Shown here: one piece after another, positions 36,512 through 50,136 of the stretch
Position numbering within the stretch: position 1 is the first letter of the stretch
How the letters are laid out: each line of letters begins with the position of its first letter
Source: Cobetia amphilecti
GTDB taxonomy: Bacteria > Pseudomonadota > Gammaproteobacteria > Pseudomonadales > Halomonadaceae
Assembly: GCF_020217465.1 (NCBI RefSeq)
Contig: NZ_CP084115.1
Span: 3,906,001 to 3,970,000 of the forward strand
Length of the DNA: 64,000 nucleotides
Direction of reading: 5' to 3'
The notes under the pieces: model-generated
Told to the model about the DNA's origin: nothing
The model's database searches: none
The model's input: the letters and a program-made list of their open reading frames with translations, nothing else
Made by a program: the position numbers and the translations under genes

Positions 36512-37168
36512 TCAGAACGGGATTTCATCATCGAAATCATCGAAGCTGCCCGCGGGCGGCGCACCGAAATTGTTGTTCTGGGAGTTGTTCTGCTGGGCAG
36601 GCTGCTGGCCACCGAAGTTGTTGCCCTGCTGAGGGGCCGACTGCTGACCACCGAACTGACCGCCTTGCTGTGGGGCCGGCTGCTGACCACCGAACTGGCC
36701 ACCTTGCTGCGGGGCCGGCTGCTGACCACCGAACTGGCCACCCTGCTGGGGGGCTGCGGCCGGTTGCTGGCCGCCCTGCTGAGGCGCCTGCTGCGGGCGA
36801 CCACCAGCGAAGTTGCCGCCGCCACCTTCACCACGCGTATCCAGCATCTGCATGTCGTTGGCCACGATTTCGGTGCTGTAACGGTCATTGCCGTTCTGAT
36901 CCTGCCACTTGCGCGTCTGCAGGCGGCCTTCGATATACAGGCGTGAGCCTTTCTTGACGTATTGCTGGGCCACTTCAGCCAGCTTGTTGAACATCACCAC
37001 ACGGTGCCATTCGGTACGTTCCTGACGCTGACCGCTCTGGCGATCATTCCAGGTGTCCGTCGTCGCGAGGTTCAGGTTGCACACCGCACTACCGGACGGG
37101 GTGAAGCGAACTTCCGGGTCTTGACCGAGATTACCGATCAGAATGACCTTGTTTACGCCACGAGCCAT
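36512..37168 (-). CDS. ssb: Single-stranded DNA-binding protein SSB
   Basis: Tetrameric ssDNA-binding protein of replication and repair, 218 aa. The OB-fold (about residues 1-112) starts [19 protein letters not shown] and includes [15 protein letters not shown] and [18 protein letters not shown] long flexible linker of Gly, Gln and Pro follows, with the 13-residue repeat [13 protein letters not shown]. The extreme C-terminus [10 protein letters not shown] is the protein-interaction tip. It is 87 bp downstream of the MFS transporter gene, the arrangement seen in pseudomonads next to uvrA. I see no SOS box upstream. Confidence 0.97.
   Translation of the reverse strand: MARGVNKVILIGNLGQDPEVRFTPSGSAVCNLNLATTDTWNDRQSGQRQERTEWHRVVMFNKLAEVAQQYVKKGSRLYIEGRLQTRKWQDQNGNDRYSTEIVANDMQMLDTRGEGGGGNFAGGRPQQAPQQGGQQPAAAPQQGGQFGGQQPAPQQGGQFGGQQPAPQQGGQFGGQQSAPQQGNNFGGQQPAQQNNSQNNNFGAPPAGSFDDFDDEIPF
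36602..36757 (-). repeat. 39-bp tandem repeats in the ssb linker
   Basis: Three close copies of a 39-bp unit begin at 36641, 36680 and 36719, with a diverged fourth at 36602-36640. Each encodes a 13-residue [13 protein letters not shown]-like block. The period is a multiple of three, so copy number can change without breaking the frame. Confidence 0.9.
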
Positions 37169-37255
37169 GAAGATTACTCCTGCAAATAGACCGGCGCGCC
37201 ATGGGCACCGGAGAAGGTATCGAGTGCACCGGCAATGTGTTGCCGATGTCAGGGT

Positions 37256-38671
37256 TCAGCTGGCAGGCACTTCCGCGCCTGCCGGAGTTTCGTCATCACG
37301 CTGGCGAGTGAAACGGGCCAGCGCCTTGTCATCCAGTGTATCGCGTGTGACCTTGAGATAAGCGACCCGTTCCTCACGCACCACGAGCGCCTCTTCCACG
37401 CCGGCGATCGCCAGCAGGCGTGTCTGCAGCTCGACGGCCGACAATTGCGCGGCCTCGGGTGACAGGCCGATCACTTCACTACCCAGATGTCGCGGCGGTT
37501 GCATGCCCCACACCACGGCCAGCCACAGAATGGCGACCAGCCCCATGGCGAAGAACACGCCGCTCAGACCGAAATGCCCGGTCAACCAGCCGCCCCCGAC
37601 ACCGCCAACGAAGGCGCCCAGGAACTGACTGGTGGAATAGACCCCCATCGCCGTGCCCTTGGCACCGGCCGGGGCCAGCTTTGAGATCATCGACGGCAAG
37701 GTCGCCTCAAGCAGATTGAAGGCGACGAAGAACAGCCACAGCAGGCCGAGGAACATCGCCAGCCCCGCATGCTCGATGCCATCGACTCCCAGCAGCAGCA
37801 AGCTTGTCGCGATGGTCGCGACGGCTCCCAGGAAGACGGGCTTCATGCGCCGATACTTCTCGGCCACGATGACCAGCGGCAGCATGGCGACAAAGGCCAG
37901 CCCCATCAATGGCAGGTAGATCCAGCCGTGATGCGCCGGGGCGATGCCGAAATTGACCAGCTGCTGGGGAATGGCCACGAAGCAGGCGGTCAGGATCATG
38001 TGCAGCGCAAAGATCGACACATCCATGCGCAACAACGCGGAATTCGCGAGGATACCCTTGAGCTGGCGCCTATCAAGCCCCACATCCTGATGTTGACGCC
38101 TGGGCGCAGCTGGCACCAGCTTCCAGAGCACGAACAGGCTCGCGACGGCCATCACGGCGGTCAACCAGAAGACCCCCGACAGGCCGAAGGCATCTGCGGC
38201 CAGTGGCCCTGCGACCATCGCCAGCGCGAAGGCGACCCCGATCGACATGCCGATGGAGGCCATCGCCATGGTGCGAACCTCCTCCCGGGTCTGATCGGCC
38301 AGCAGTGCCATGATCGCTCCCGCCACGGCGCCGCTGCCCTGCAGACAGCGTCCAAGGATGATCATCTCGATGCTGTCGGCCGTCGCCGCGACCAGCGAGC
38401 CCAGAATGAACAACCCGAGCCCGAAGCCGATCACGGCCTTGCGCCCCAGTCGGTCTGACAGCCAGCCGAACGGAATCTGCAGCAATGCCTGGGTCAGCCC
38501 GTAGCCACCCAGCGCCACACCGACCAGTGTCGGCGTCGCACCGGCGAGATCACGGGTATAGAGCGCCAGCACCGGCAACACCATGAACAGCCCCAGCATG
38601 CGAGTCGCATAGAGGCTGGCAAGGCCGACGATGGCGCGGCGTTCCGGCGCGAGCAGTCGAGAGGTTTTCAT
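37256..38671 (-). CDS. YajR-like major facilitator superfamily transporter
   Basis: A 471-aa MFS protein with 12 hydrophobic segments. Motif A GWLSDRLGRKAVIGFG lies between segments 2 and 3, and LGRCLQGSGAVAGAIMALLADQTREE is in the motif B/C region. After segment 12 there is a soluble C-terminal domain (about residues 395-460, LQTRLLAIAGVEEALVV) resembling the ferredoxin-like YAM domain of E. coli YajR. The substrate is unknown; drug:H+ antiport is the usual guess. I chose the ATG at 38671 (MKTSRLLAPERRAIVG). It is divergent from uvrA and followed by ssb. Confidence 0.9.
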   Translation of the reverse strand: MKTSRLLAPERRAIVGLASLYATRMLGLFMVLPVLALYTRDLAGATPTLVGVALGGYGLTQALLQIPFGWLSDRLGRKAVIGFGLGLFILGSLVAATADSIEMIILGRCLQGSGAVAGAIMALLADQTREEVRTMAMASIGMSIGVAFALAMVAGPLAADAFGLSGVFWLTAVMAVASLFVLWKLVPAAPRRQHQDVGLDRRQLKGILANSALLRMDVSIFALHMILTACFVAIPQQLVNFGIAPAHHGWIYLPLMGLAFVAMLPLVIVAEKYRRMKPVFLGAVATIATSLLLLGVDGIEHAGLAMFLGLLWLFFVAFNLLEATLPSMISKLAPAGAKGTAMGVYSTSQFLGAFVGGVGGGWLTGHFGLSGVFFAMGLVAILWLAVVWGMQPPRHLGSEVIGLSPEAAQLSAVELQTRLLAIAGVEEALVVREERVAYLKVTRDTLDDKALARFTRQRDDETPAGAEVPAS

Positions 38672-38816
38672 GGGCGGCGGCGGGCTCCGGAGCATGACAG
38701 TCAAGAAGAGGGAGGCCGACCACGTGGGTCGCCGAGATGTGACGTCCAACGGTGGTCGCCCACCAATGGACTGCATATTCTAAGGCCCGCTTGGCGGCTT
38801 TGAAAGCATGCAGCCT

Positions 38817-38846
38817 TTGCCGGGTGTTTCACCCGCGCCTTATAAT
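38817..38846 (+). promoter_or_regulatory. Sigma-70 promoter for uvrA
   Basis: TTGCCG (38817-38822), an 18-bp spacer and a perfect TATAAT (38841-38846), 33 bp ahead of the uvrA start. No CTG-N10-CAG LexA box overlaps it. Confidence 0.7.
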
Positions 38847-38878
38847 CGTTGCTTTTATCGACGCAGCCCGAGGTGGCA

Positions 38879-41758
<2,880 letters not shown>

Positions 41759-41791
41759 GCGCCGGCTCACCTCCCTTCAGCTCCTCTGATC

Positions 41792-41834
41792 CACCTCGCC
41801 CCAGCACACTCTCAACACACCCCGGGGCGAGGTG
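41792..41834 (+). terminator. Inverted repeat behind uvrA
   Basis: CACCTCGCCCC (41792-41802) pairs perfectly with GGGGCGAGGTG (41824-41834) around a 21-nt loop. No T-run follows immediately, so termination here is uncertain. Confidence 0.5.
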
Positions 41835-41886
41835 TGGACCTTTCGGCAAATGACACGCCCGTGTCACCCGGCCAACTGCCAGGCAT

Positions 41887-41919
41887 AAAAAAAGGCCAAC
41901 CCGTGAGGGTTGGCCTTTT
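41887..41919 (-). terminator. Bidirectional terminator between rplQ and uvrA
   Basis: Stem GGCCAACCC (41894-41902) with GGGTTGGCC (41907-41915), GTGA loop, seven A residues on one side and four T residues on the other. On the minus strand it ends the alpha operon 25 bp behind rplQ. Confidence 0.92.
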
Positions 41920-41943
41920 CTTGTGGACGAAGCAAGCCGAAGC

Positions 41944-42330
41944 TTACTCTTCGCCCGCTGCCTCGGAGGCAACCGGACGATCGACCAGCTCGACGAATGC
42001 CATCGGGGCATTGTCACCGGCGCGATAGCCGCACTTCAGGATGCGCAGGTAACCGCCCGGACGGGAGGTGTAGCGCGGGCCGAGCTCATTGAAGAGCTTG
42101 CCGACCGCTTCCTTGGAGCGCGTGCGAGAGAACGCCAAACGGCGGTTCGCAACGGTGTCCTGCTTGGCCAGGGTGATCAGCGGCTCGATATGACGACGCA
42201 GTTCCTTGGCTTTCGGCAGGGTAGTCTTGATGACTTCGTGCTCTACCAGAGAGATGCACATGTTCTTGAACATGGCTTCACGGTGAGAGCTGGTACGGTT
42301 CAGGTGACGACCACTCTTACGATGACGCAT
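41944..42330 (-). CDS. rplQ: 50S ribosomal protein L17
   Basis: Last gene of the alpha operon, 128 aa. It begins [21 protein letters not shown], and the [19 protein letters not shown] and [24 protein letters not shown] blocks are diagnostic. It is 46 bp after rpoA and directly before the operon terminator. Confidence 0.98.
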   Translation of the reverse strand: MRHRKSGRHLNRTSSHREAMFKNMCISLVEHEVIKTTLPKAKELRRHIEPLITLAKQDTVANRRLAFSRTRSKEAVGKLFNELGPRYTSRPGGYLRILKCGYRAGDNAPMAFVELVDRPVASEAAGEE

Positions 42331-42376
42331 GGTTGTGATTCCTTACCAGTCTGGGGCTTGAGCCGACCGGGCTTCC

Positions 42377-43375
42377 TTAAGCGGAAGCCTTGTCGTCCTT
42401 CAGGCTTGCGGGCGGCCAGTTTTCCAACCGCATGCCGAGGGACAGACCACGCGCGGACAGCACGTCCTTGATTTCATTCAAGGACTTCTTGCCGAGATTC
42501 GGGGTCTTCAGCAGCTCAACTTCGGTGCGCTGAATGAGATCACCGATGTAATAGATATTCTCGGCCTTGAGACAGTTCGCACTGCGAACAGTCAGCTCAA
42601 GATCGTCTACGGGACGGAGAAGGATCGGATCGATTTGATCTTCCTCTTCTTCGACTTCCTGTTCCTTGTCTGCTTCCAGATCAACGAAGGCGGCCAGCTG
42701 CTCCTGCAGGATAGTTGCGGAGCGGCGGATCGCTTCTTCCGGATCCAGTGTGCCGTCGGTTTCCAGGTCGATCACCAGCTTGTCGAGGTTGGTGCGCTGT
42801 TCAACACGCGCAGCCTCGACGGCATAGGAGACCCGACGAACCGGGGTAAAGGTCGCATCCAGCTGGAGGCGGCCAATGGCACGTGACTCGTCATCAGCAG
42901 AGATGCGAGCATCTGCCGCTTCGTAGCCGCGGCCACGAGCGATCTTGAGCTGCATCTTCAGCTCGCCACCATCATTGAGGTGAGCGATGACGTGATCCGG
43001 ATTCACGATTTCGAGATCGTGGTCGCCAGCGATGTCGCCAGCAGTCACGATACCCGGGCCCTTCTTGTTCAGCGCCAGCACAGCTTCGTCGCGACCATGC
43101 ATCTTGATGGCCACGTCCTTGAGGTTCAGCAGGATTTCGATTACATCCTCCTGCACCCCTTCAATGGCGCTGTACTCGTGCAGAACGCCTTCGATCTCAG
43201 CTTCCACGACGGCACAGCCGGGCATGGAAGAAAGCAGGATGCGACGCAGAGCATTCCCCAGGGTGTGGCCGAAACCACGCTCGAAGGGTTCGAGGACGAT
43301 TCGCGCGTGATGGGCGCTGACTTCCTCGACCTTGATATCGCGAGGACGGAGAAACTCTGTCACTGAGCGCTGCAT
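42377..43375 (-). CDS. rpoA: RNA polymerase alpha subunit
   Basis: A 332-aa protein. The N-terminal assembly domain (about 1-235) contains [20 protein letters not shown]. An acidic Glu/Asp linker (about 236-250) follows, and the C-terminal DNA/activator-binding domain (about 255-325) includes [20 protein letters not shown] with the helix that contacts UP elements. It lies 74 bp after rpsD. Because it shares a transcript with ribosomal proteins, RNA polymerase assembly is tied to growth rate. Confidence 0.98.
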   Translation of the reverse strand: MQRSVTEFLRPRDIKVEEVSAHHARIVLEPFERGFGHTLGNALRRILLSSMPGCAVVEAEIEGVLHEYSAIEGVQEDVIEILLNLKDVAIKMHGRDEAVLALNKKGPGIVTAGDIAGDHDLEIVNPDHVIAHLNDGGELKMQLKIARGRGYEAADARISADDESRAIGRLQLDATFTPVRRVSYAVEAARVEQRTNLDKLVIDLETDGTLDPEEAIRRSATILQEQLAAFVDLEADKEQEVEEEEDQIDPILLRPVDDLELTVRSANCLKAENIYYIGDLIQRTEVELLKTPNLGKKSLNEIKDVLSARGLSLGMRLENWPPASLKDDKASA

Positions 43376-43449
43376 AAGAACACCTTTAAGGCTGCCAAAC
43401 GGATAATCTGGGTACTCCAGCCGGGCCGACGAATCGGCCCGGCGTTACA

Positions 43450-44070
<621 letters not shown>

Positions 44071-44082
44071 GAGTCTGTCTCC

Positions 44083-44466
44083 TTAAACGCGGCGTTTCTT
44101 CGGCGGACGGCACCCATTATGCGGGATGGGGGTCACGTCGGTGATGCTTTGCACGCGGAAGCCTGCGGCATTGAGAGCACGCACGGCGGACTCACGACCC
44201 GGACCCGGGCCCTTGACCAGCACGTCGACGTTCTTCACACCATATTCGGCTGCAGCGGTCGCTGCACGTTCACTTGCGACTTGCGCAGCGAACGGGGTGC
44301 TCTTGCGAGAACCACGAAAACCCGAACCACCGGCAGTTGCCCAGGAAAGAGCATTGCCCTGGCGGTCTGTGATCGTCACGATAGTGTTGTTAAAAGAGGC
44401 GTGGATATGCGCGATGGCATCCACTACCTGCTTTTTAACCTTCTTGCGCTTACTCGGGTTAGCCAT
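44083..44466 (-). CDS. rpsK: 30S ribosomal protein S11
   Basis: Platform protein of the 30S subunit, 127 aa. The diagnostic blocks are [40 protein letters not shown] and the C-terminal [18 protein letters not shown]. It lies between rpsM and rpsD with 30- and 12-bp spacers. Confidence 0.98.
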   Translation of the reverse strand: MANPSKRKKVKKQVVDAIAHIHASFNNTIVTITDRQGNALSWATAGGSGFRGSRKSTPFAAQVASERAATAAAEYGVKNVDVLVKGPGPGRESAVRALNAAGFRVQSITDVTPIPHNGCRPPKKRRV

Positions 44467-44496
44467 TAGATGTTTCCTGTCTAAACGCCAGTTCGT

Positions 44497-44853
44497 TTAC
44501 TTGCGAATCGGTTTACGCGGACCTTTGCGTGTACGTGCGTTGGTCTTGGTGCGCTGACCGCGCAACGGAAGACCACGACGATGGCGCAGGCCACGATAGC
44601 AACCGAGGTCCATGAGACGCTTGATGTTCAGCGTGATCTCACGACGCAGGTCGCCTTCGACGGTGTACTTACCCACCTCGGCACGAACCAGGTCCAGTTG
44701 TTCAACAGACAGATCAGCGATCTTGACGCTCGGTTCTAAACCGAGAGCGGCGCAGATCTGCTGTGCACGCGTACGGCCAATCCCGAAGATATAAGTCAGC
44801 GAGATCGCCGCGTGCTTGTTGTCCGGGATATTGACGCCAGCAATACGGGCCAT
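44497..44853 (-). CDS. rpsM: 30S ribosomal protein S13
   Basis: Head protein that contacts the P-site tRNA and the 50S subunit, 118 aa. It starts [21 protein letters not shown] and ends with the basic [20 protein letters not shown] tail that touches tRNA. First gene of the alpha group behind a 131-bp spacer that holds a large hairpin. Confidence 0.98.
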   Translation of the reverse strand: MARIAGVNIPDNKHAAISLTYIFGIGRTRAQQICAALGLEPSVKIADLSVEQLDLVRAEVGKYTVEGDLRREITLNIKRLMDLGCYRGLRHRRGLPLRGQRTKTNARTRKGPRKPIRK

Positions 44854-44906
44854 CAGTTTTCTCCGAAAGGTTAGCGGCGGATTTTACATCCACAAAGGGC
44901 GCAATA

Positions 44907-44944
44907 GCATACCCCTTGATCCCATTGGGAACAAGGGGGTATGC
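44907..44944 (-). promoter_or_regulatory. Large RNA hairpin in the rpmJ-rpsM spacer (candidate S4-responsive leader)
   Basis: Arms 44907-44918 and 44932-44944 form a 12-bp stem with one bulged G on the minus-strand transcript, with a smaller CCCA/TGGG pairing inside. It is not followed by a T-run, so it is not a plain terminator. In E. coli the S4 repressor binds a structured leader at this same place ahead of rpsM. Function here is inferred from position. Confidence 0.55.
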
Positions 44945-44984
44945 CAGCACCCGAGCTTGTATTCAGCTAAGCGGGTCGAGGGAA

Positions 44985-45098
44985 TTAACCCTGACGCTGC
45001 TTGTGGCGGGGCTCAGTGCAGATGACCCGCACTGCGCCACGACGCCGAATGATCTTGCAGTTACGGCAAATTTTCTTGACGGAAGCTCGAACTTTCAT
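44985..45098 (-). CDS. rpmJ: 50S ribosomal protein L36
   Basis: A 37-aa protein, [20 protein letters not shown] followed by [17 protein letters not shown]. Cys11, Cys14, Cys27 and His32 form the zinc-binding set, so this is the zinc-containing (C+) paralogue. It lies 34 bp after secY at the end of the spc operon. Confidence 0.97.
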   Translation of the reverse strand: MKVRASVKKICRNCKIIRRRGAVRVICTEPRHKQRQG

Positions 45099-45132
45099 CG
45101 TTCTCTCCAGTTTGCTAACAGGGGCTGCGCAA

Positions 45133-46467
45133 TCAGCGCATCATGCCACCGCTGCCATAGCCTTTGAGGTTGGCCTTCTTCATCACCGACGCATACTGAT
45201 TTGACATCAGATGCGACTGCACCTGGGCCATGAAGTCCATGACCACCACGACCACGATGAGCAGAGAGGTGCCGCCGAAATAGAACGGAACCTGCCATGC
45301 AACAACGAGGAATTGAGGCATCAGGGAGACTAGGGTGATGTAGAGGGCGCCGAACAGCGTCAGGCGAGTCATCACCTTATCGATGTAACGGGCGGTCTGT
45401 TCGCCTGGGCGAATACCCGGCAGAAACGCTCCTGACTTCTTGAGGTTGTCAGCAACATCCTTCGGATTGAAGACCAGCGCCGTGTAGAAGAAGCAGAAGA
45501 ATACTACAGCGGCAGCGAAAAGCAAGATATACAGTGGCTGACCCGGCCCGAGAGCCTGAGATGCCGTCTGCAACCATTGCATGCTTTCACTCTGGCCAAA
45601 CCATTGACCCATCGACGCAGGGAACAGCAGGATGCTTGACGCGAAGATCGGCGGGATGACCCCGGCCATGTTGACCTTCATCGGCAAGTAGCTGCTCTGA
45701 CCTGCATACATCTTGTTGCCAACCTGACGGCGCGGATAGTTCACCGTGATGCGGCGTTGGCCGCGTTCGATGAACACCACGAAGGCAACGGTAATGACTG
45801 CGAGCAGCGTCAGCGCCAGCAGCGGAAGCACATTCCAGGCACCATCATTGCGCGCCAGTTCGAAAGACTGGCCGATGGCACTCGGCAGCCCGGCGACAAT
45901 ACCAGCAAAGATGATCAGTGAGATCCCGTTGCCGATACCCTTCTCGGTGATCTGCTCTCCCAGCCACATCAGGAACACCGCACCAGCCACGAACGTACTC
46001 ACGGCGGTGAAGTAGAAGCTGAAGTCAGCGGAATAGGCGACACCGTTTCCGACCAGTCCGACTGCCATGCCGATCGATTGGACCAGGGCCAGTACTACCG
46101 TGCCGTAGCGCGTGTACTGGCTGATCTTGCGACGGCCGGCCTCGCCTTCCTTTTTCAACTGCTCAAGCTGAGGCGAGACCACCGTCAGGAGCTGCATGAT
46201 GATCGACGCGGATATGTAGGGCATGATGCCCAGCGCGAAGATACTCATTCGCTCCAGTGCACCACCGGAGAACATGTTGAACATGCTCAGGATGGTGCCC
46301 TGGTTTTCCCTGAACAAGGCAGCAAGCTGGTCAGGATTGATACCGGGAACGGGGATGTGTGCACCGATTCGGTACACCACGATGGCGATGAACACGAAGC
46401 GCAAACGCGCCCAGAGTTCGCTCAACCCACTTCCCTGCATCGCCGGTACGTTTCCTGACTTAGCCAT
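45133..46467 (-). CDS. secY: Protein translocase subunit SecY
   Basis: Channel subunit of the SecYEG translocon in the inner membrane, 444 aa with ten membrane segments. It includes [16 protein letters not shown] early, the [13 protein letters not shown] plug/TM2 region, and the cytoplasmic loops [22 protein letters not shown] and [26 protein letters not shown]. The ATG follows the rplO stop with no gap, so translation is coupled. Confidence 0.98.
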   Translation of the reverse strand: MAKSGNVPAMQGSGLSELWARLRFVFIAIVVYRIGAHIPVPGINPDQLAALFRENQGTILSMFNMFSGGALERMSIFALGIMPYISASIIMQLLTVVSPQLEQLKKEGEAGRRKISQYTRYGTVVLALVQSIGMAVGLVGNGVAYSADFSFYFTAVSTFVAGAVFLMWLGEQITEKGIGNGISLIIFAGIVAGLPSAIGQSFELARNDGAWNVLPLLALTLLAVITVAFVVFIERGQRRITVNYPRRQVGNKMYAGQSSYLPMKVNMAGVIPPIFASSILLFPASMGQWFGQSESMQWLQTASQALGPGQPLYILLFAAAVVFFCFFYTALVFNPKDVADNLKKSGAFLPGIRPGEQTARYIDKVMTRLTLFGALYITLVSLMPQFLVVAWQVPFYFGGTSLLIVVVVVMDFMAQVQSHLMSNQYASVMKKANLKGYGSGGMMR

Positions 46468-46902
46468 TTAGTCCTCTACCTTGCCACCGGCAGCTTCGAT
46501 CGCAGCACGGGCACCCTTGGTGACCTTAATGCCGCGAACCGTGACTGCCTTGTCCAGTTCGCCGGAGAGCATGACCTTCGCGAACTTCGTGGAATCACGA
46601 AGCACGTTGGCCTTCTTCAGCGTTTCGAGGTCGACGATCTCGCCGTCTACCAGTGCCAGTTCGCTCAGGCGCACTTCTTCGGAAATCAGAGACTTCGCGG
46701 AAGTGAAACCAAACTTCGGCAGGCGACGCTGCATAGGCATCTGACCGCCTTCGAAGCCCGGCTTGACGCTGCCACCGGAACGGGACTTCTGGCCCTTGTG
46801 GCCACGACCGCCGGTCTTACCAAGACCGGAGCCGATACCACGACCGACACGCTTTGCAGCGTGCTTGGAGCCCGGGGCCGGACTCAGGGTATTCAATTTC
46901 AT
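46468..46902 (-). CDS. rplO: 50S ribosomal protein L15
   Basis: Large-subunit assembly protein, 144 aa. The glycine/arginine-rich start [20 protein letters not shown] and [20 protein letters not shown] are diagnostic. Its stop abuts the secY start, and it begins 3 bp behind rpmD. Confidence 0.98.
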   Translation of the reverse strand: MKLNTLSPAPGSKHAAKRVGRGIGSGLGKTGGRGHKGQKSRSGGSVKPGFEGGQMPMQRRLPKFGFTSAKSLISEEVRLSELALVDGEIVDLETLKKANVLRDSTKFAKVMLSGELDKAVTVRGIKVTKGARAAIEAAGGKVED

Positions 46903-46905
46903 GGA

Positions 46906-47088
46906 TTACTCTCCCTCAACACGGACAAGGTAGTGAACCTTGTTGATCATGCCGCGTACCGCGGGGGTGTCTTCCAGCTCGACAGTGTGACCGATGCGGC
47001 GCAGGCCAAGACCTTTCATAGTGGCCTTGTGCTTTTCGAGGACGCCGATGGTGCTGCGGATCTGGGTTACCGTGATCTTAGCTGCCAT
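46906..47088 (-). CDS. rpmD: 50S ribosomal protein L30
   Basis: Small 60-aa protein with the L30 pattern [20 protein letters not shown] followed by [20 protein letters not shown]. It lies 6 bp after rpsE and 3 bp before rplO. Confidence 0.98.
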   Translation of the reverse strand: MAAKITVTQIRSTIGVLEKHKATMKGLGLRRIGHTVELEDTPAVRGMINKVHYLVRVEGE

Positions 47089-47094
47089 GGTGCC

Positions 47095-47595
47095 TTACCC
47101 CGCAATCTTGTCGACAGACAGGCCACGCTTGGCGGCGATGTCTTCCGGAGATTTCATGGCAGCGAGACCGTTGATGGTCGCGCGCACCACGTTGACCGGA
47201 TTGGTGGAACCGTAGCACTTGGCCAGGACGTCATGGACGCCTGCCAGTTCGAGCACGGAACGCATCGCACCGCCGGCAATGATGCCGGTACCTTCGGACG
47301 CTGGCTGCATGTAGATCTTGGATGCGCCGTGACGAGCCTTCACCGGGTACTGCAGGGTGTGGCCCTTCAGGTCAACCTTGATCATGTTGCGACGAGCTTG
47401 GTCCATTGCCTTCTGGATCGCGACCGGCACTTCACGCGCCTTGCCACGGCCGAAGCCAACACGACCATTGCCGTCACCAACGACAGTCAGAGCGGTGAAA
47501 CCGAAGATACGGCCGCCCTTGACTACCTTGGCGACGCGGTTGATCTGCACGAGCTTCTCTTGCAGGTCACCGCCCTTCTGTTCGATATTCGCCAT
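47095..47595 (-). CDS. rpsE: 30S ribosomal protein S5
   Basis: Decoding-fidelity protein at the mRNA entry site, 166 aa. The N-terminal double-stranded-RNA-binding fold contains [20 protein letters not shown] and [20 protein letters not shown]; the loop where spectinomycin-resistance changes occur (KVVKGGR) looks wild type. It lies 11 bp after rplR. Confidence 0.98.
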   Translation of the reverse strand: MANIEQKGGDLQEKLVQINRVAKVVKGGRIFGFTALTVVGDGNGRVGFGRGKAREVPVAIQKAMDQARRNMIKVDLKGHTLQYPVKARHGASKIYMQPASEGTGIIAGGAMRSVLELAGVHDVLAKCYGSTNPVNVVRATINGLAAMKSPEDIAAKRGLSVDKIAG

Positions 47596-47606
47596 CGTAA
47601 AACCCT

Positions 47607-47957
47607 TTAGAATTCCAGGCCGCCTTCACGTGCGGCATCGGCCAGGGCCTTCACGCGACCGTGGTACTTGTACCCGGAGCGATCGAAAGCCACTTGCTTG
47701 ATACCCGCTTCCTTCGCGCGCTCGGCAATCAGAGCACCCACCTTGGCGGCGGAGTCCGAGTTACCGGTAGAACCTTCGCGCAGGCTCTTGTCGAGCGTGG
47801 ATGCGGTGGCCAGGACCTGGCCGCCATCCGGCGAGATGATCTGCGCGTAGATGTGACGCGGGGTGCGGTTCACGCACAGGCGAAACACGCCCAGCTCGCG
47901 GATTTTCGCACGAGCGCGGCGGGCACGACGGAGACGAGATTCTTTCTTCGCGTTCAT
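47607..47957 (-). CDS. rplR: 50S ribosomal protein L18
   Basis: 5S rRNA-binding protein, 116 aa. [20 protein letters not shown], and the C-terminal [26 protein letters not shown], are typical. It lies 9 bp after rplF. Confidence 0.98.
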   Translation of the reverse strand: MNAKKESRLRRARRARAKIRELGVFRLCVNRTPRHIYAQIISPDGGQVLATASTLDKSLREGSTGNSDSAAKVGALIAERAKEAGIKQVAFDRSGYKYHGRVKALADAAREGGLEF

Positions 47958-47966
47958 AACCCTGCC

Positions 47967-48497
47967 TTACTTCTTCTTGGCTTCTTTACGACGGACGACT
48001 TCGTCGCTGTACCGAATACCTTTGCCCTTGTAGGGCTCCGGCGGACGGAATGCGCGAATCTCTGCGGCGACCTGACCCAAAGCCTGCTTGTCAGCAGACG
48101 TGAGGACGATCTGAGTGTTCTTCGGCGTTTCAGCCGTAACACTTGCCGGCAGTTCATAGTCGACCGGGTGTGAGAAGCCCAGTGTCAGGTTGATTGTCTG
48201 GCCTTTGGCCTGGGCACGATAACCCACACCATTGATTTCCAGAGACTTGGTGAAGCCTTCGGAAACACCAGACACCATGTTGTTGACCAGAGCACGAGTG
48301 GTACCAACCATTGCCCAGTTCTTGGCGGTCTCGGACGGAGCGAAGGTCATTTGACCTTCTTCCATAGAGATGACCACGTCCTGGTGGACGGTCAGTTCCA
48401 GCTGGCCTTTGCTGCCCTTCACGGTCAGCTTGTCGCCGTCGAGCTTTGCCTCGACGCCGTTCGGCAATTTAACCGGATACTTGGCTACGCGGGACAT
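47967..48497 (-). CDS. rplF: 50S ribosomal protein L6
   Basis: Large-subunit protein near the factor-binding site, 176 aa. [20 protein letters not shown] at the start and [20 protein letters not shown] near the end are diagnostic. It lies 9 bp after rpsH. Confidence 0.98.
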   Translation of the reverse strand: MSRVAKYPVKLPNGVEAKLDGDKLTVKGSKGQLELTVHQDVVISMEEGQMTFAPSETAKNWAMVGTTRALVNNMVSGVSEGFTKSLEINGVGYRAQAKGQTINLTLGFSHPVDYELPASVTAETPKNTQIVLTSADKQALGQVAAEIRAFRPPEPYKGKGIRYSDEVVRRKEAKKK

Positions 48498-48506
48498 TCC
48501 AAACTC

Positions 48507-48899
48507 CTAGAATACGGTGCAGAGGACTTCGCCGCCGACACCAGCTTGACGGGCCGCACGATCGGTCATCACGCCCCGGGAGGTGGAAACGATCGCAATA
48601 CCCAGGCCATCTGCGACTTTCGGAAGCTCACCCTTGCCTTTGTACTGGCGCAGGGACGGCTTGGAAATACGCTTGATGCTCTCGATAACCGACTTGCCTT
48701 CGAAGTACTTGAGGGTCACGGTCAGTTCCGGCTTGGCGCCTTCTGCGACGGCAAACTCGGAAATATAACCCTCTTCCTTCAATACGCGGGCCACTTCAAC
48801 CTTGAGCTTGGAAGACGGCATGGTAACCGTCTCCTTGGTGGCCATCTGCGCATTGCGGATACGAGTGAACATATCCGCCAGAGTGTCTTGCATGCTCAT
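48507..48899 (-). CDS. rpsH: 30S ribosomal protein S8
   Basis: 16S rRNA central-domain binder; in E. coli it represses the spc operon. The 130-aa product starts [18 protein letters not shown], with [20 protein letters not shown] and the C-terminal [20 protein letters not shown]. It lies 32 bp after rpsN. Confidence 0.98.
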   Translation of the reverse strand: MSMQDTLADMFTRIRNAQMATKETVTMPSSKLKVEVARVLKEEGYISEFAVAEGAKPELTVTLKYFEGKSVIESIKRISKPSLRQYKGKGELPKVADGLGIAIVSTSRGVMTDRAARQAGVGGEVLCTVF

Positions 48900-48931
48900 T
48901 TACGTTGCGCTCCTGAATTCTTGCAGTGGTG

Positions 48932-49237
48932 TTACCAGCTGGACTTGGTCAGACCAGGCACGTCACCACGCATAGCGGCTTCACGCAGCTTGTTGCGGCT
49001 CAGGCCGAACTTGTTGTAGTAGCCGTGCGGACGGCCAGTGATACGGCAGCGGTTACGCTGACGGACCGGGCTGGCATCACGCGGCAGCTGCTGCAGCTTC
49101 AGCTGTGCGTCGAAGCGCTCTTCTTCAGAAGCGTTGACGTCGTTGATGATGGTCTTCAGTGCGTCGCGTTTGGCGGCGTACTTAGCGACCAGCTTGGTGC
49201 GCTTGAGCTCGCGCTCAACCATGCTTTTCTTTGCCAT
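48932..49237 (-). CDS. rpsN: 30S ribosomal protein S14 (long, zinc-free form)
   Basis: A 101-aa S14 starting [20 protein letters not shown] and ending [31 protein letters not shown] lacks the paired CxxC motifs, so this is the zinc-independent form. It lies 9 bp after rplE. Confidence 0.98.
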   Translation of the reverse strand: MAKKSMVERELKRTKLVAKYAAKRDALKTIINDVNASEEERFDAQLKLQQLPRDASPVRQRNRCRITGRPHGYYNKFGLSRNKLREAAMRGDVPGLTKSSW

Positions 49238-49246
49238 GATCCACCC

Positions 49247-49786
49247 TTATTTCTTGAACGGGAAGTTCAGCGCGCCCAGCAACGCACGACCTTCATCATC
49301 GGTGTTGGCGCTAGTGGTGATGGTGATGTCCAGGCCACGAATCCGGTCGATCTTATCATACTCGATCTCCGGGAAGATGATCTGCTCACGCACACCCATG
49401 GAGTAGTTTCCACGGCCATCGAAGGACTTCGGGTTCAGACCACGGAAGTCACGAACGCGCGGGATAGCCACGTTCACGAGACGGTCCAGGAAGTCCCACA
49501 TACGATCGCTGCGCAGGGTCACCTTAACACCGATCGGCCATCCTTCGCGGACTTTGAAGCCAGCGATGGACTTGCGTGCCTTGGTGACGATGGGCTTCTG
49601 ACCAGAAAGCATCTGGAGATCGGCAAACGCGTTGTCGATCAGCTTCTTGTCAGCGGTGGCTTCACCGATACCCATGTTCAGGGTCACCTTGGTGATGCGG
49701 GGAACCTGCATCACATTGGCGTAGCCGAACTGCTCTTTAAGCTGGGCGGCCACTTCGTTCTGATAACGTTCTTTCAAGTTCGCCAT
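49247..49786 (-). CDS. rplE: 50S ribosomal protein L5
   Basis: 5S rRNA-binding protein of the central protuberance, 179 aa. The blocks [40 protein letters not shown] and [19 protein letters not shown] are diagnostic. It lies 17 bp after rplX. Confidence 0.98.
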   Translation of the reverse strand: MANLKERYQNEVAAQLKEQFGYANVMQVPRITKVTLNMGIGEATADKKLIDNAFADLQMLSGQKPIVTKARKSIAGFKVREGWPIGVKVTLRSDRMWDFLDRLVNVAIPRVRDFRGLNPKSFDGRGNYSMGVREQIIFPEIEYDKIDRIRGLDITITTSANTDDEGRALLGALNFPFKK

Positions 49787-49803
49787 GTTGTACCCGACTC
49801 GCG

Positions 49804-50121
49804 TTAGGCGTCGATCAGCTTCTGAGTCGACTTAAAGATGCGTACCTTAGTACCGTCTTCCTGTACCTGGATTCCGACACGATCCGCCTTGCCGGTCTCC
49901 TGGTTGAAGATGGCCACGTTGGACGCGTGAATCGGAGCCTCGCGCTCGACGATACCCCCCTGGGTGCCCAGCATCGGGTTGGGCTTGGTGTGACGCTTGA
50001 TCATATTCACACCGGACACGAGCAGACGCTCACCTTTCAGCACCTTGCTGATGGTACCGCGCTTGCCCTTGTCCTTCCCGGCGATGACGATGACTTCATC
50101 GTCACGTTTGATCTTTTGCAT
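49804..50121 (-). CDS. rplX: 50S ribosomal protein L24
   Basis: Assembly initiator of the 50S subunit, 105 aa. A KOW motif lies near the start ([20 protein letters not shown]), and [20 protein letters not shown] follows. It lies 15 bp after rplN. Confidence 0.98.
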   Translation of the reverse strand: MQKIKRDDEVIVIAGKDKGKRGTISKVLKGERLLVSGVNMIKRHTKPNPMLGTQGGIVEREAPIHASNVAIFNQETGKADRVGIQVQEDGTKVRIFKSTQKLIDA

Positions 50122-50136
50122 ATCCGCTTCCGCTCC

